A stretch of 64,000 nucleotides of DNA from Lachnospiraceae bacterium (GTDB lineage Bacteria > Bacillota > Clostridia > Lachnospirales > Lachnospiraceae). This document shows, piece by piece, positions 1 to 8,692 of this stretch. A program made the translations under genes and the position numbers. Within the stretch, counting starts at the first letter, position 1; each line of letters starts with the position of its first letter. The DNA lies in assembly GCA_022781985.1 (NCBI GenBank), contig JALESH010000063.1, forward strand, positions 1 through 64,000, written 5' to 3'. The notes below the pieces were generated by a model. It was not told the origin of the DNA. It searched no databases and saw nothing but the letters and a program-made list of their open reading frames with translations.

Positions 1-125
1 CCTTAGCCAGATTATCCACCTTATCTATAGCTGCATCCAGATGAAGTTCCAGATTGTGATACACTTTCTTCCATCCCGCTCACAAGCCGGTCGGCATCCA
101 GATCATCTACGATAGCAATACGCAT
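1..125 (-). pseudogene. Response-regulator-like gene start, out of frame (possible pseudogene, cut by window edge)
   Basis: An ATG at 125, preceded by a good GGAG ribosome binding site, opens a frame beginning MRIAIVDDLDADR. This is the typical first strand and acidic pocket of a receiver domain, most like LytTR-type regulators. The frame stops at 21-23 after only 34 codons. From about base 83 downwards the +1 frame is open to the window edge and reads like helical protein (HNLELHLDAAIDK). This suggests either a one-base frameshift or an internal deletion joining the start of a receiver to another segment. A sequencing error would give the same picture. The rest of the gene lies outside the window. 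Confidence 0.45.
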
Positions 126-252
126 GATATATTCTCCTCGCCTACAATGATAATGCGTTTCAAAGATCTGCTGTTACCATAGAAAACAACAGATTTCGAC
201 CTTTAAAATTATCGTTTTGTAATTATATGTATTTTCCTGCCCGGGTGAACCT

Positions 253-277
253 AAAAAAACAGCCGCCAAAGGCGGCT
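253..277 (-). terminator. Rho-independent terminator
   Basis: A 7-bp GC stem (AGCCGCC / GGCGGCT, loop AAA) is followed on the minus strand by a run of seven T. It lies just downstream of the membrane protein gene ending at 292. Confidence 0.9.
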
Positions 278-291
278 GCCGCTTTTCATGC

Positions 292-1698
292 CTATATATC
301 AAAATCATCCTCTTCATCCACAAAGCAGTCAAACTTCATCTCCCATTCCTCTACCTCCCTGCCATAATCCAGTTTCCGCTTTGGACGCTTCTTTGGCAGC
401 GGCAGGGGATTGTCGATGGGACGGAATACCGAATCAGGCAGGGCATCTTTTTCCGTAATTTCTTCCACCATGATTCCCTGCCCACCCTCTCCTGATAGAT
501 CCTCTCGCCCGGAAACTGCTGCCTCCAAAGGCTCAAACATTATCCCCGCAAACTTCACCTCTATGGCATCTGTCACTACAGACGCTGCCCCTATACCTGC
601 CAAAGCACTCCAGACGGCAGACAGCAACAGCTTCTGCCCTATGGCGCCCATACCTGCCATATCCAGGAGCGTCAGCGCGATCAAGAGCAGGATCCAGCCG
701 TCCTGCTTCTGCTGTGCATGGAACCAGAACCCTGCCGCGCCCAGGGCCGCCAGCAGGCATCCCAGGGTATCCGCTGTCAAAGTGCCCCCCGGCCCCGTGG
801 GAAAGCCCAGTCCTCCTGCCGTCAGGCCGTTTGCTTCCCACCATACAGCCAGCAGCCCCGTTATGGTTCTGCCTGAGACTGTTGCCACACAGCAGACCAG
901 GATTCCCATGGCAAGCAGCCCGCTCCCTATGAACAGAGCCAGCCTCCCCAGGGCCTCAGCGACCCGGAGTCTCTTCCGCAGCACTTCTCCGATACAGAGC
1001 ACTCCTGTCAGCAAAAGCAGAGTCCAGCCGGACAGATCAAAGCAGCCAAGGATACCGCTGCAGACCCCGGACAGAGCCAGGACTATGTATGGGCCTTTCC
1101 TTCCTTCCTTCCTGCTATAGACTCCTGCATACAGGCCCAACAGCAACAAAACCAGGACATACCCCAGGAAATAACCGCAAAGGGAGCCTGAAAGAAACAG
1201 GGAGTCCCCAAATATGGGGGAAAAAGCCAGCAAGCCGGTCGCGCCTATGGCTTCTATCCTGCCGGCCAGAAGCCGCACTGCAAAATAAAAAACAGTCAGT
1301 CCCGCCATCTGCAGCAGCAGATGCCACAGCCCGCCTTTTAACAGCCCGCCTTTTAAAGGGGAGATACGATAGGCTGTCAGGATCAGAAAAATCCGATACA
1401 GGACAGCACCCCCGCAGATACACAGTGCCGAAAAGCATTCCCACATATCTGCAAGATGGGTATCTACAGTAAGCTTCCCTGCCGACAGAAGAAGCATCTG
1501 CCTGGCTCCCACCCAGATTCCTGCCACCAGTGCAAATACCACACACACTGCTGCTGCCGTCTGGGCTTTATTCAAATACCAGCAATTCAGACTCCATGCA
1601 GACAGGCAGGATGCCAGCAGCACACCCGTAAAACCGGCATAAGCCAGCCATAACAGATAGCTGAACCATGTTTTTTTCATTTTCATGATTATGTCCAT
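292..1698 (-). CDS. Polytopic membrane protein of unknown function
   Basis: A 468-residue protein with about ten hydrophobic segments filling residues 10-380, followed by a charged, presumably cytoplasmic tail of about 85 residues. The tail contains a Pro/Lys-rich stretch (NPLPLPKKRPKRK) and ends in an acidic cluster (DEEDDFDI). I do not recognise a family. The membrane topology and length would suit a GT-C type glycosyltransferase-like protein, but I see no diagnostic motif, so no function is assigned. The ATG at 1698 sits almost on top of GGGAG; in-frame ATGs at 1686 and 1680 are alternative starts. It is the last gene before the terminator at 253-277 and lies 70 bases downstream of yebC. 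Confidence 0.75.
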   Translation of the reverse strand: MDIIMKMKKTWFSYLLWLAYAGFTGVLLASCLSAWSLNCWYLNKAQTAAAVCVVFALVAGIWVGARQMLLLSAGKLTVDTHLADMWECFSALCICGGAVLYRIFLILTAYRISPLKGGLLKGGLWHLLLQMAGLTVFYFAVRLLAGRIEAIGATGLLAFSPIFGDSLFLSGSLCGYFLGYVLVLLLLGLYAGVYSRKEGRKGPYIVLALSGVCSGILGCFDLSGWTLLLLTGVLCIGEVLRKRLRVAEALGRLALFIGSGLLAMGILVCCVATVSGRTITGLLAVWWEANGLTAGGLGFPTGPGGTLTADTLGCLLAALGAAGFWFHAQQKQDGWILLLIALTLLDMAGMGAIGQKLLLSAVWSALAGIGAASVVTDAIEVKFAGIMFEPLEAAVSGREDLSGEGGQGIMVEEITEKDALPDSVFRPIDNPLPLPKKRPKRKLDYGREVEEWEMKFDCFVDEEDDFDI

Positions 1699-1768
1699 AC
1701 TCCCTTCAAGATTCGGAGACCCTGTGCACAGCGCAAATCATACCCAGCACACACTACTTTCTCCTGGT

Positions 1769-2497
1769 TCACTCATCCCAGTTGTGGTAAACAGCCTGTA
1801 CATCGTCATCCTCATCCAGGAGATCTAGGGTCTTTCTCAGATTTTTTAAAGCTGTTTCATCCGTCAACTCCACATAGTTTTGAGGCAGCATGGTCACCTC
1901 TGCAGAAGCCATAGTGATTCCTGCCTCCTCCAGGGCTCTGCTCACCTCTCCGAAGCTGTCCGGATCCGTCAGCACCTCATAGCAGTCCTCCTCCTCTGCA
2001 AAGTCCTCTGCCCCTGCATCCAGTGCCATGAGCATCAGCTCGTCCGCATCCATGCTGCATTCTTCCTTGGCTATGATGATCTGTCCCTTTTTGTCAAACA
2101 TAAAGGAGACACAGCCCGGCGTGCCGATACTGCCCTGCCCCTTGGTAAAAGCATTTCTGATGTTGGCCGCCGTCCTGTTCTGGTTGTCCGTAAGCGCATC
2201 CACGATAATAGCAATGCCGTTGGGTCCATAGCCCTCGTAGGTGACATATTTGTAGTTCACGTTTCCCACGTCGCCGGCCGCCTTTCTTATGCCGCGCTCA
2301 ATGGTATCGTTGGGCATGTTATTGGCCTTGGCCTTGGTGATCACCTGGGCCAGCTTGAAATTATTGGCAGGATCAGGTCCCCCCTCCTTTACAGCAACGG
2401 CTATTTCTCTCCCGATGATGGTAAAAATTTTACCCTTTGCAGCATCGTTCTTCTCTTTTTTGTGTTTAATATTGGCAAATTTAGAATGTCCTGACAT
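1769..2497 (-). CDS. yebC: YebC/PmpR family DNA-binding transcriptional regulator
   Basis: A 242-residue protein beginning MSGHSKFANIKHKKEKND, the signature opening of the YebC/PmpR family (usual length about 240). Family members bind DNA as regulators, and some have been linked to translation of proline-rich stretches. The start at 2497 is set by the conserved MSGHSKF and by GGAGAA a few bases upstream. The start codon lies inside the 3' end of the upstream CorC-type gene (17-base overlap), so the two are probably translationally coupled and share the promoter at 3919-3947. Confidence 0.95.
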   Translation of the reverse strand: MSGHSKFANIKHKKEKNDAAKGKIFTIIGREIAVAVKEGGPDPANNFKLAQVITKAKANNMPNDTIERGIRKAAGDVGNVNYKYVTYEGYGPNGIAIIVDALTDNQNRTAANIRNAFTKGQGSIGTPGCVSFMFDKKGQIIIAKEECSMDADELMLMALDAGAEDFAEEEDCYEVLTDPDSFGEVSRALEEAGITMASAEVTMLPQNYVELTDETALKNLRKTLDLLDEDDDVQAVYHNWDE

Positions 2498-3869
2498 CCT
2501 CTGCTTCTCCTTCCTTATCCATCCCTGTCTCTTTGATCTTACTAACCAGCACACTTTGAATCATCTTATTTTCCACCGTCAATATTCGAAAACGGTATCC
2601 GTCCACATCCACCTCAAATTCCTCATCCTCCTCGGGAATCTTATCCAGCTTGGCAATCAGGAAACCGTTCAGTGTCTCGAATTCCTCTTCATCAAAGGTG
2701 ATGTGAAAACGCTCCTCCAGCTCCTCCAGGGGTGTCTTGCCTTCTATGATATATTCATCCTCATTGGCAGTGGCCTCGATATGCTTCTCATCCTCATCAT
2801 ATTCATCCAGGATATTGCCCACGATCTCCTCCAGAATATCCTCCATAGCCAGAAGCCCCGCAGTCTGGCCGTACTCATCCACTACTATGACCATCTGGGT
2901 CTTGGAGGACTGCATCATCTGGAACAGGGCATCTATATTTTTTGTCTCCGGTATGAAGACAGGCTCTCTCAGCAGTCCAGGGATATCCCTGACCGGCCTG
3001 TCCTGCATGGATCCCGCTGCATGGATCCTCATGGCATCTCTGAGATGTATGATGCCGATGATCTGGTCTATATTTTCCTGATATACCGGAAAACGGCTGT
3101 TGTTGGCCTCCAGCATAAAGGCTACGGCCTCCCTGAGGGACATACCGCCCTCCACCGCCACCACGCTGTTGCGATGGGTCATGATATCCTGGGCCTCCTT
3201 GTCTCCGAAGGCAAAGATATTAGTGATCATCTCAGCCTCCGCGGCCTGCAGCACTCCCTGCTCGTGGCCCTCATTTACCATGGATATGATCTCCGCCTCC
3301 GTCACATCCCCGGCTCCGTCATCTTCCCTGATCCCAAACAGCCTCAAAAGGCCGTTCACCGTCACTGTGACCAGCCCTGTCAGAGGGGAGAGTACCTTCA
3401 TGACATAGTACACCGGATCAATACAGACATATGCCCATTTTTCGGGATACCTTGCCGCTATCTTCTTAGGCAGGAGAACCCCGAAGGCCAGTAATATGTA
3501 AACCAGAACCCCGGTGCTCAATACAAAGGATAAAATGCCTGCCGCCTCCATTCCCGGCACCTCTGACCCCATATACTCCTCCAGCAGACGGCGGAAGCTC
3601 CTCTGCCAGATCCTCAGATAAAAGCCCCCCATCCCTATATTGATCAGGGTAACTACAAGCTGAACTGTGTTCACATAACCGGCCGGATCGTCTATCAATG
3701 CCTTCAGTCTTCTCTTCTTTTTGCTTCTACCTTCCTCCTCCCCGGCAGTCTTATCCAGCTCCTTGCTATTCAGACAATGAATTGCCGAACCAAAGCCATA
3801 GAAAAAAATGTCGGTTAAAATGAAGAAAATAAAAATGATGATACCGGCAGTAGGCCCGTCATCCTCCAT
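2481..3869 (-). CDS. CNNM/CorC (HlyC/CorC) family membrane protein with CBS pair
   Basis: A 462-residue protein with the CorC/HlyC layout: an N-terminal DUF21 membrane domain (hydrophobic segments near residues 10-30, 75-95 and 115-140), a tandem CBS pair in the middle (about 205-325) containing IVVDEYGQTAGLLAMEDILE, and a C-terminal CorC_HlyC domain (about 340-425) with the expected acidic sheet. Such proteins are linked to Mg2+/Co2+ efflux or resistance; the substrate cannot be read from sequence. The start at 3869 follows AAAGGAGAAAAAAG; an upstream in-frame extension exists but overlaps the promoter and lacks family similarity. yebC overlaps its end. Confidence 0.9.
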   Translation of the reverse strand: MEDDGPTAGIIIFIFFILTDIFFYGFGSAIHCLNSKELDKTAGEEEGRSKKKRRLKALIDDPAGYVNTVQLVVTLINIGMGGFYLRIWQRSFRRLLEEYMGSEVPGMEAAGILSFVLSTGVLVYILLAFGVLLPKKIAARYPEKWAYVCIDPVYYVMKVLSPLTGLVTVTVNGLLRLFGIREDDGAGDVTEAEIISMVNEGHEQGVLQAAEAEMITNIFAFGDKEAQDIMTHRNSVVAVEGGMSLREAVAFMLEANNSRFPVYQENIDQIIGIIHLRDAMRIHAAGSMQDRPVRDIPGLLREPVFIPETKNIDALFQMMQSSKTQMVIVVDEYGQTAGLLAMEDILEEIVGNILDEYDEDEKHIEATANEDEYIIEGKTPLEELEERFHITFDEEEFETLNGFLIAKLDKIPEEDEEFEVDVDGYRFRILTVENKMIQSVLVSKIKETGMDKEGEAEDVRTF

Positions 3870-3918
3870 CTTTTTTCTCCTTTTCGTTTTCTGTGCATAT
3901 TTATCATAATCCTTGTCA

Positions 3919-3947
3919 ACTATACCATTTTCGCCTGTTATCGTCAA
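3919..3947 (-). promoter_or_regulatory. Sigma-A promoter of the corC-type gene and yebC
   Basis: The minus strand reads TTGACG, 17 bases, TATAGT (-35 at 3942-3947, -10 at 3919-3924) with a TG immediately before the -10. It lies about 50 bases upstream of the start at 3869, in the gap after mazF. Confidence 0.7.
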
Positions 3948-3987
3948 GCATGGGGCATCCATATTCCGATGTAATCCTGCATACTTC

Positions 3988-4344
3988 TTATGTATGGCAA
4001 CCATGTATTTTCAGTTCCAGACTGACCAAAAGTCCCTCATTTACCTTCTCCATGATCTCCCTGTCCAGATGGCACACCTTATCCTTCAGCCGTCTTTTGT
4101 CTATGGTTCTGAGCTGCTCCAGCAAAATGACCGAATTCTTCACCATATCATATTTATCTGCATTCAGCTCAATATGGGTGGGCAGCTTGGCTTTGTTCAT
4201 TCTGGATGTAATGGCTGCGCAGATGATGGTGGGGCTGTGCCTGTTCCCTATATCATTCTGAATAATGAGTACGGGTCTGACTCCCCCCTGCTCTGAACCG
4301 ATCACCGGACGCAAATCTGCATAATATATGTCTCCACGTTTCAT
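3988..4344 (-). CDS. mazF: MazF/PemK-type endoribonuclease toxin
   Basis: A 118-residue protein beginning [20 protein letters not shown], a close match to the Bacillus EndoA/MazF type. The conserved [12 protein letters not shown] (catalytic Arg), AAITSR (catalytic Thr region) and KLPTHIEL motifs are all present, so it is expected to be an active sequence-specific mRNA interferase. The ATG at 4344 has AAGGG eight bases upstream; a GTG at 4353 is an alternative. In Bacillus this gene follows alr with the antitoxin gene between them. Here only 66 bases separate alr and mazF, and no antitoxin frame is visible. Confidence 0.93.
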   Translation of the reverse strand: MKRGDIYYADLRPVIGSEQGGVRPVLIIQNDIGNRHSPTIICAAITSRMNKAKLPTHIELNADKYDMVKNSVILLEQLRTIDKRRLKDKVCHLDREIMEKVNEGLLVSLELKIHGCHT

Positions 4345-4410
4345 TTCTTTCACCCTTCATTTAAACTTTATAGGCTAATTATTGCCAGTTTATCCGAAGG
4401 TATTCAATTT

Positions 4411-5598
4411 CTATCTAAAATCCTGAAAGTAATCTCTGATGCCAACGATCCTGCCGGACTTTAAATAGATCCGGGGTACTCTTTTGCTGATGCAGCATGC
4501 AAGCTCATAATTAAACCTTCCTGACAGCTCTCCCAGCTCCTCCATGGAGAGCCGCTCTGAGCCGTCTCTGCCGATCAGGGTCACCTCATCTCCCTCCTCT
4601 GCCTGGGGTATATGGCTCACATCCACCATAAATTGATCCATGCATACCCGGCCAAGGATGGGTGCCCTCCTTCCATGGAGCAGGATACAGCCCTTATTGG
4701 ACAGCCCTCTGGGATACCCGTCTCCATATCCTACCGGAATAGTGGCCACCCTCATCCTTCCGGGGGCTACAAAGGCTGCGCCATAGCTGACAGGGGTTCC
4801 CGCCTCCACCTCCTTCAGGTAGACGATCCTGCTTTTCAGTGACAGGGCCGGGATCAGCCCCACATTTTCCCCTGTCACCTCCCCGGAGGGACACAGGCCA
4901 TATATAGAGATCCCAGCCCGGACTGCGTCCATGTCAGCCTCTCTCAGTTCCAGAATCCCCGCACTGTTGGAGCAGTGACGCATAGGGACGGTATACCCTG
5001 TGGCAGCCTCAGCCCTTGCAATAAAATCCCGAAACCTTTCCAGCTGCCGGAGAGCCTGAGATTTATCTGCCTCATCCGCCCTGGCAAAATGAGTAAAGAT
5101 TCCCTCCACCCTGAGTCCGGGCAATTCCAGTATTCTTCGAAAGAATTCCAGCCCCTCCTCATCCGGGCGAATTCCTATTCTGGACATGCCCGTATCCACC
5201 TTAATATGAACCTCCGCTTGATACCCTTTCCCCAGCTTTGCCGCACAATCGGACAGCTGCTCCGCTGTATCATATCGGAACAAAGACAGTCGGATCCCAT
5301 TCCTTATCATATCCCCGTAGCTGTCCGGAAAAGCATATCCCAGTACCAGCACAGGCTTTCTGATTCCGCTGCCCCTGAGGGCAAGAGCCTCCTCTGCAGT
5401 AGCCACTGCAAACCCCCACATATAATCCAGAGCTTCCAGCTCCCTGCCGATTGGGACTGCCCCATGCCCGTAGCCGTCCGCCTTGATCACTGCCATCATC
5501 CTGGCAGTATCTGACAGGTGTGCGCGCATCCGTTCTATGTTGGAGCGAACCGCATCCAGATCCACCTCAGCATATACCCTACTGTATTTTTCTGTCAT
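4411..5598 (-). CDS. alr: Alanine racemase
   Basis: A 395-residue PLP enzyme that interconverts L- and D-alanine for peptidoglycan. The PLP lysine lies in AVIKADGYGHG near residue 40. The family motifs HIKVDTGMSRIG (middle) and SYGAAF followed by PVGYGDGYPR (C-terminal beta domain with the catalytic Tyr) are intact. The start is uncertain: ATG at 5598, four bases after the stop of the upstream gene, gives the family-like opening MTEKYSRVYAEVDLDA. ATGs at 5610 and 5625 are in frame and would overlap the upstream gene; none has an ideal ribosome binding site. It is in an operon with nnr and mazF. Confidence 0.95.
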   Translation of the reverse strand: MTEKYSRVYAEVDLDAVRSNIERMRAHLSDTARMMAVIKADGYGHGAVPIGRELEALDYMWGFAVATAEEALALRGSGIRKPVLVLGYAFPDSYGDMIRNGIRLSLFRYDTAEQLSDCAAKLGKGYQAEVHIKVDTGMSRIGIRPDEEGLEFFRRILELPGLRVEGIFTHFARADEADKSQALRQLERFRDFIARAEAATGYTVPMRHCSNSAGILELREADMDAVRAGISIYGLCPSGEVTGENVGLIPALSLKSRIVYLKEVEAGTPVSYGAAFVAPGRMRVATIPVGYGDGYPRGLSNKGCILLHGRRAPILGRVCMDQFMVDVSHIPQAEEGDEVTLIGRDGSERLSMEELGELSGRFNYELACCISKRVPRIYLKSGRIVGIRDYFQDFR

Positions 5599-5602
5599 CC
5601 CT

Positions 5603-7162
5603 TCAACCATGTCTCTCTGCCCCATCCCTGTTATTCTCTTCGGACATGACCGCCCCCAGCTCACTGATCAGGTCTCCGGCCATCACCCCATGCCTGCCCA
5701 GCCGGTCCGCTGCCCTCTCTCCTGCCCTGCCATGCAGATACACGCCCAGGGCTGCAGCTTCCAGCCCCCTCATCCCCTGGGCTGCCAGCCCTCCCAGGAT
5801 GCCGGCCAGCACATCCCCGCTTCCTGCTGTGGCCATCCCGTCATTGCCGGACACATTCAGATAGAGCTGATCCCTATCCCAAGCAGCAGCCACTGTCCTG
5901 GCATCCTTACAGACCAGCGTACAGCCATATCTGTCAGCCAGCTCCTTAGGTTTATGCAGAAGCTCCCTCTTCACTTCCGCCATACTGCAGCCATACAGAC
6001 GGGCAAATTCTCCCGGATGAGGCGTCATAATGATCTCCCTGCCGGAGCCTCTTTCCACCTCAAGATATCTCTGCAGCTTCGGCTCGGCCGCCAGCAGATT
6101 GATCCCGTCCGCATCCACCACCAGCGGCTTCCTGCTGCCTGTCAAAGCTCCCTCCATCAGCCCTTTTGCAGCCCTGCCCAATCCCAGCCCAGGTCCGATC
6201 ACGATACAGTCTGCCCAATCCATAAGTGCAGCCAGTCCGGTCTGCTCCATCCCCTCCTCTGAAGGATAGGTGGCCAGCAGAGCCTCCGGCAGTCCTCCCT
6301 GGATCACGGTTCTGTTCTCCTCCGGTGTCAGAACCTTTACCATACCGGCCCCGACCCGATAGCAGCTTTCTGCACAGAGCTGACAGGCGCCGCTCATATT
6401 CACGCTGCCCGCGATCACCAGCACCCTGCCGAAGCTTCCCTTGTTCCCATCAGCCCTTCTGGGGGGCAGCAGCTCCTTTACCGGGCCGGTATAGGTATAG
6501 ACCCTAGGATGACGCCCAAGAAAGCTTTCCTCCCCGATCCCTATATCCCTGCACAGGACATGTCCTGCATACTCACAGCCCGGATACAGGATATGCCCCA
6601 GCTTCCAAAAAGCAAAGGCCACCGTCAGGTCAGCCCTTACCGCGGCTCCCATGACCTGCCCGGTATCAGCATGGATTCCCGATGGAATATCCACGGCACA
6701 GACGAACGCCTCCCTCCGGTTGATTTCTTCCACGATCTGGGCATAGCTGCCTTCCAGGTTTCTGGATAACCCGATACCAAAGAGTGCATCCACAATAATA
6801 TCATATTCCCCTTCTCCTATTTTGCGTTTCACCGGACACCCATATTTTTCTGCTATGGCAAGCTGATGACCGGTTTCCGGGCTGCATTTTTCCCTGCTGC
6901 CCGGAAAGCATATCTCCACCCGGTATCCATGCTGCCTCAGGAGTCGTCCCACAGCGATCCCATCCCCGCCATTGTTGCCGCCCCCTGCTGCAACAAGCAC
7001 CCTGCTGCCGATGCCGGCCCGCTTTTCTATCTCCTCCGCCACTGCCAGGGCAGCCCTCTCCATCAGCACCAGGGAGGGAACCCCAAAGCATTCTATGGTG
7101 TTGCCATCGTACCTTTTCATCTCCTCTGCAGAAACGATGTACCTCCCCTTTTCATCTTTCAT
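5603..7162 (-). CDS. nnr: Bifunctional NAD(P)H-hydrate epimerase / ADP-dependent NAD(P)HX dehydratase
   Basis: A 519-residue fusion that repairs damaged (hydrated) NADH and NADPH. The N-terminal half is the YjeF_N epimerase (AAGGGNNGGDG near residue 60). The C-terminal half is the ribokinase-like ADP-dependent dehydratase (GPGLG, then MTPHPGEFARLYG and the catalytic segment GNDGMATAGSGDVLAG). The start at 7162 (MKDEKGRYIVSAEEMKRYD) has AGGG nine bases upstream. A GTG at 7243 is in frame, but the added residues are encoded by a perfect-looking hairpin (7193-7226) and do not resemble the family. It overlaps nothing and ends four bases before alr. Confidence 0.95.
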   Translation of the reverse strand: MKDEKGRYIVSAEEMKRYDGNTIECFGVPSLVLMERAALAVAEEIEKRAGIGSRVLVAAGGGNNGGDGIAVGRLLRQHGYRVEICFPGSREKCSPETGHQLAIAEKYGCPVKRKIGEGEYDIIVDALFGIGLSRNLEGSYAQIVEEINRREAFVCAVDIPSGIHADTGQVMGAAVRADLTVAFAFWKLGHILYPGCEYAGHVLCRDIGIGEESFLGRHPRVYTYTGPVKELLPPRRADGNKGSFGRVLVIAGSVNMSGACQLCAESCYRVGAGMVKVLTPEENRTVIQGGLPEALLATYPSEEGMEQTGLAALMDWADCIVIGPGLGLGRAAKGLMEGALTGSRKPLVVDADGINLLAAEPKLQRYLEVERGSGREIIMTPHPGEFARLYGCSMAEVKRELLHKPKELADRYGCTLVCKDARTVAAAWDRDQLYLNVSGNDGMATAGSGDVLAGILGGLAAQGMRGLEAAALGVYLHGRAGERAADRLGRHGVMAGDLISELGAVMSEENNRDGAERHG

Positions 7163-7192
7163 TTTCTTTAACCCTGCTCCTTTCCCTGCAAA

Positions 7193-7226
7193 GGGCAATG
7201 CATCAGAACCCTCTGACGCATTGCCC
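7193..7226 (-). repeat. 34-base inverted repeat between two operon genes
   Basis: Arms of 15 bases (7193-7207 and 7212-7226, beginning GGGCAATGC) pair with one G-U and a four-base loop. There is no T run on either side, so it is not a standard terminator. It falls between the coiled-coil protein gene and the preferred start of nnr and may be an RNA-processing or stability element. Confidence 0.8.
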
Positions 7227-7246
7227 TCCTGCCTTCTGTTCACAGC

Positions 7247-7918
7247 CTACCCCCGGCGAGAGACGAACCTGCTTCTGAAGATTCTTTCCTCGTGGGCCCG
7301 GCGCCTCTCCTCCGGATTATATTTCATATCAAATATCTCCATCACTTCCGCACCAAAGATATTGTGCATATAAGAATACAGGTCAAAATTTGCCTGCTCA
7401 CTTTCTTCCTTCCGTACCATATTTTTCTTGATCTCCATGCGGATTTCCTTCAGCCATCTGCTGATGGCATCGATCTCTCTCGTATTTTGAGCGATCCTCC
7501 GGTAACAGATATCCATTGTAATAAGCATCAGCCTCTGGTTGACCCTCTCAATCTCTTCCGGCAGATGGTACATCTCTTCCCTGTAGTCATCCAGCATATC
7601 GTTGCATTCCCGAATCAGCTTTTTTTTCTCCTCCAAGAGTTTCTCCAGCCTGGGATTTGGGTTCTCCCCCATCTCCCCGGCCAGCTTCATAATTTCCTCC
7701 ATGGCCTTCCGCTTCATCCGGCGGGCTTCCTTACACTGTGTATTTAATCTGCCCTGCTTCCTGATCAGCTCATTCAGCCTGGCCTCTCCGCGCTTAATCT
7801 CTCCGGGTACCTCTACCTGTGCCTGCGTAAAAAGCTGATGCCACCTGTTGTCCAGGGTAAGCAGGGGAATCTGCTTTCCTGCCAGAGCCTCTCTGAATAC
7901 ATCATGCGAATGTGCCAT
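7247..7918 (-). CDS. Coiled-coil protein of unknown function
   Basis: A 223-residue, highly charged, almost entirely helical protein without signal peptide or membrane segment. Long stretches of Lys/Arg/Glu heptad-like sequence (about residues 35-115 and 140-175) predict coiled coil. The N-terminus (MAHSHDVFREALAGK) and C-terminus (rich in Arg, EERRRAHEERIF) look globular or basic. I do not recognise a family. It has a strong ribosome binding site (GAGGGGGTGAGAGT) and sits between rex and nnr, 58 bases after rex, so it may be co-transcribed from the rex promoter. Its job cannot be inferred from the neighbours. Confidence 0.75.
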   Translation of the reverse strand: MAHSHDVFREALAGKQIPLLTLDNRWHQLFTQAQVEVPGEIKRGEARLNELIRKQGRLNTQCKEARRMKRKAMEEIMKLAGEMGENPNPRLEKLLEEKKKLIRECNDMLDDYREEMYHLPEEIERVNQRLMLITMDICYRRIAQNTREIDAISRWLKEIRMEIKKNMVRKEESEQANFDLYSYMHNIFGAEVMEIFDMKYNPEERRRAHEERIFRSRFVSRRG

Positions 7919-7976
7919 ACTCTCACCCCCTCATTTGTAAAGATAATACTGAAAATCCTTTTACAGCCTCCCGGCT

Positions 7977-8612
7977 TTAAAGCTGCTGATATCTGTTGAT
8001 ATTGTAGGAAAGCTTCATCAGACTGTCTGACAGATGAACATTCTCTACCTGAACCCTCTCCGGCACATTCAGATCCACATGGGCAAAATTCCAGATTCCC
8101 CTGATCCCATAGCCTACCAGCCGCTGTGCCAGGGGCTCTGCCTCTGTCTTGGGGACGGTAAGCACTGCGATATCGATATCATTTTCTCTCACAAACTGCT
8201 CCATCCTCTCCATAGGCTGTACCGTAAGCTCCCTGATCCTCTGACCGTGCAGCCTGGGATTTTGATCAAAAATCCCCCGGAATACAAACCCCCGCCGCTC
8301 AAAGTTCACATAGTTGGCAAGAGCCTGCCCCAGATTGCCTGCTCCGATGATAATGAGGTTGTGGCGATGATCCAGTCCCAATATCTTGCCGATCTCCCAA
8401 TAGAGAAATTCCACATTATATCCATAGCCCTGCTGGCCGAAGCCGCCGAAATTATTAAAGTCCTGCCTGATCTGGGAGGCTGTGACCTTCATGATAGCAC
8501 TCAGCTCCTGTGAGGATACCCTCTCAATCCCTTCATCCTTCAGTTCTCCCAAATACCTGAAATATCGCGGCAAACGTCCGATGACCGCCTGTGAAATCTC
8601 CTTCCCCTCCAC
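7977..8612 (-). CDS. rex: Redox-sensing transcriptional repressor Rex
   Basis: A 211-residue regulator that senses the NADH/NAD+ ratio and represses fermentation and respiration genes when NADH is low. The winged helix is N-terminal (residues 5-80, with SAIMKVTASQIRQDF as recognition region and FGGFGQQGYGY). The Rossmann domain follows (IIIGAGNLGQALANY near residue 90), and the C-terminal swapped helix is present. The start is a GTG at 8612, chosen because AGGAGGAG lies six bases upstream and the resulting opening (EGKEISQAVIGRLPRYFRYL) matches Rex length and alignment. It is transcribed from a near-perfect promoter divergent from the ABC-F gene. Confidence 0.96.
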   Translation of the reverse strand: MEGKEISQAVIGRLPRYFRYLGELKDEGIERVSSQELSAIMKVTASQIRQDFNNFGGFGQQGYGYNVEFLYWEIGKILGLDHRHNLIIIGAGNLGQALANYVNFERRGFVFRGIFDQNPRLHGQRIRELTVQPMERMEQFVRENDIDIAVLTVPKTEAEPLAQRLVGYGIRGIWNFAHVDLNVPERVQVENVHLSDSLMKLSYNINRYQQL

Positions 8613-8659
8613 GGTGCTCCTCCTGTACCAATATTTAAGCCCAAGTCCTATTATCATTT

Positions 8660-8688
8660 ATTATATAAAACTGCTAAATTAATGTCAA
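8660..8688 (-). promoter_or_regulatory. Consensus sigma-A promoter of rex
   Basis: The minus strand reads TTGACA (8683-8688), 17 bases, TATAAT (8660-8665): both hexamers match consensus exactly. It lies about 50 bases upstream of the rex GTG and may also drive the following genes to mazF. Confidence 0.85.
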
Positions 8689-8692
8689 TGAA

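Noticed and set aside
2289-3494. Plus-strand open frame of about 400 codons opposite yebC and the CorC-type gene
   Set aside because: Antisense to two well-supported genes; its sequence is a low-quality His/Leu-rich mirror.
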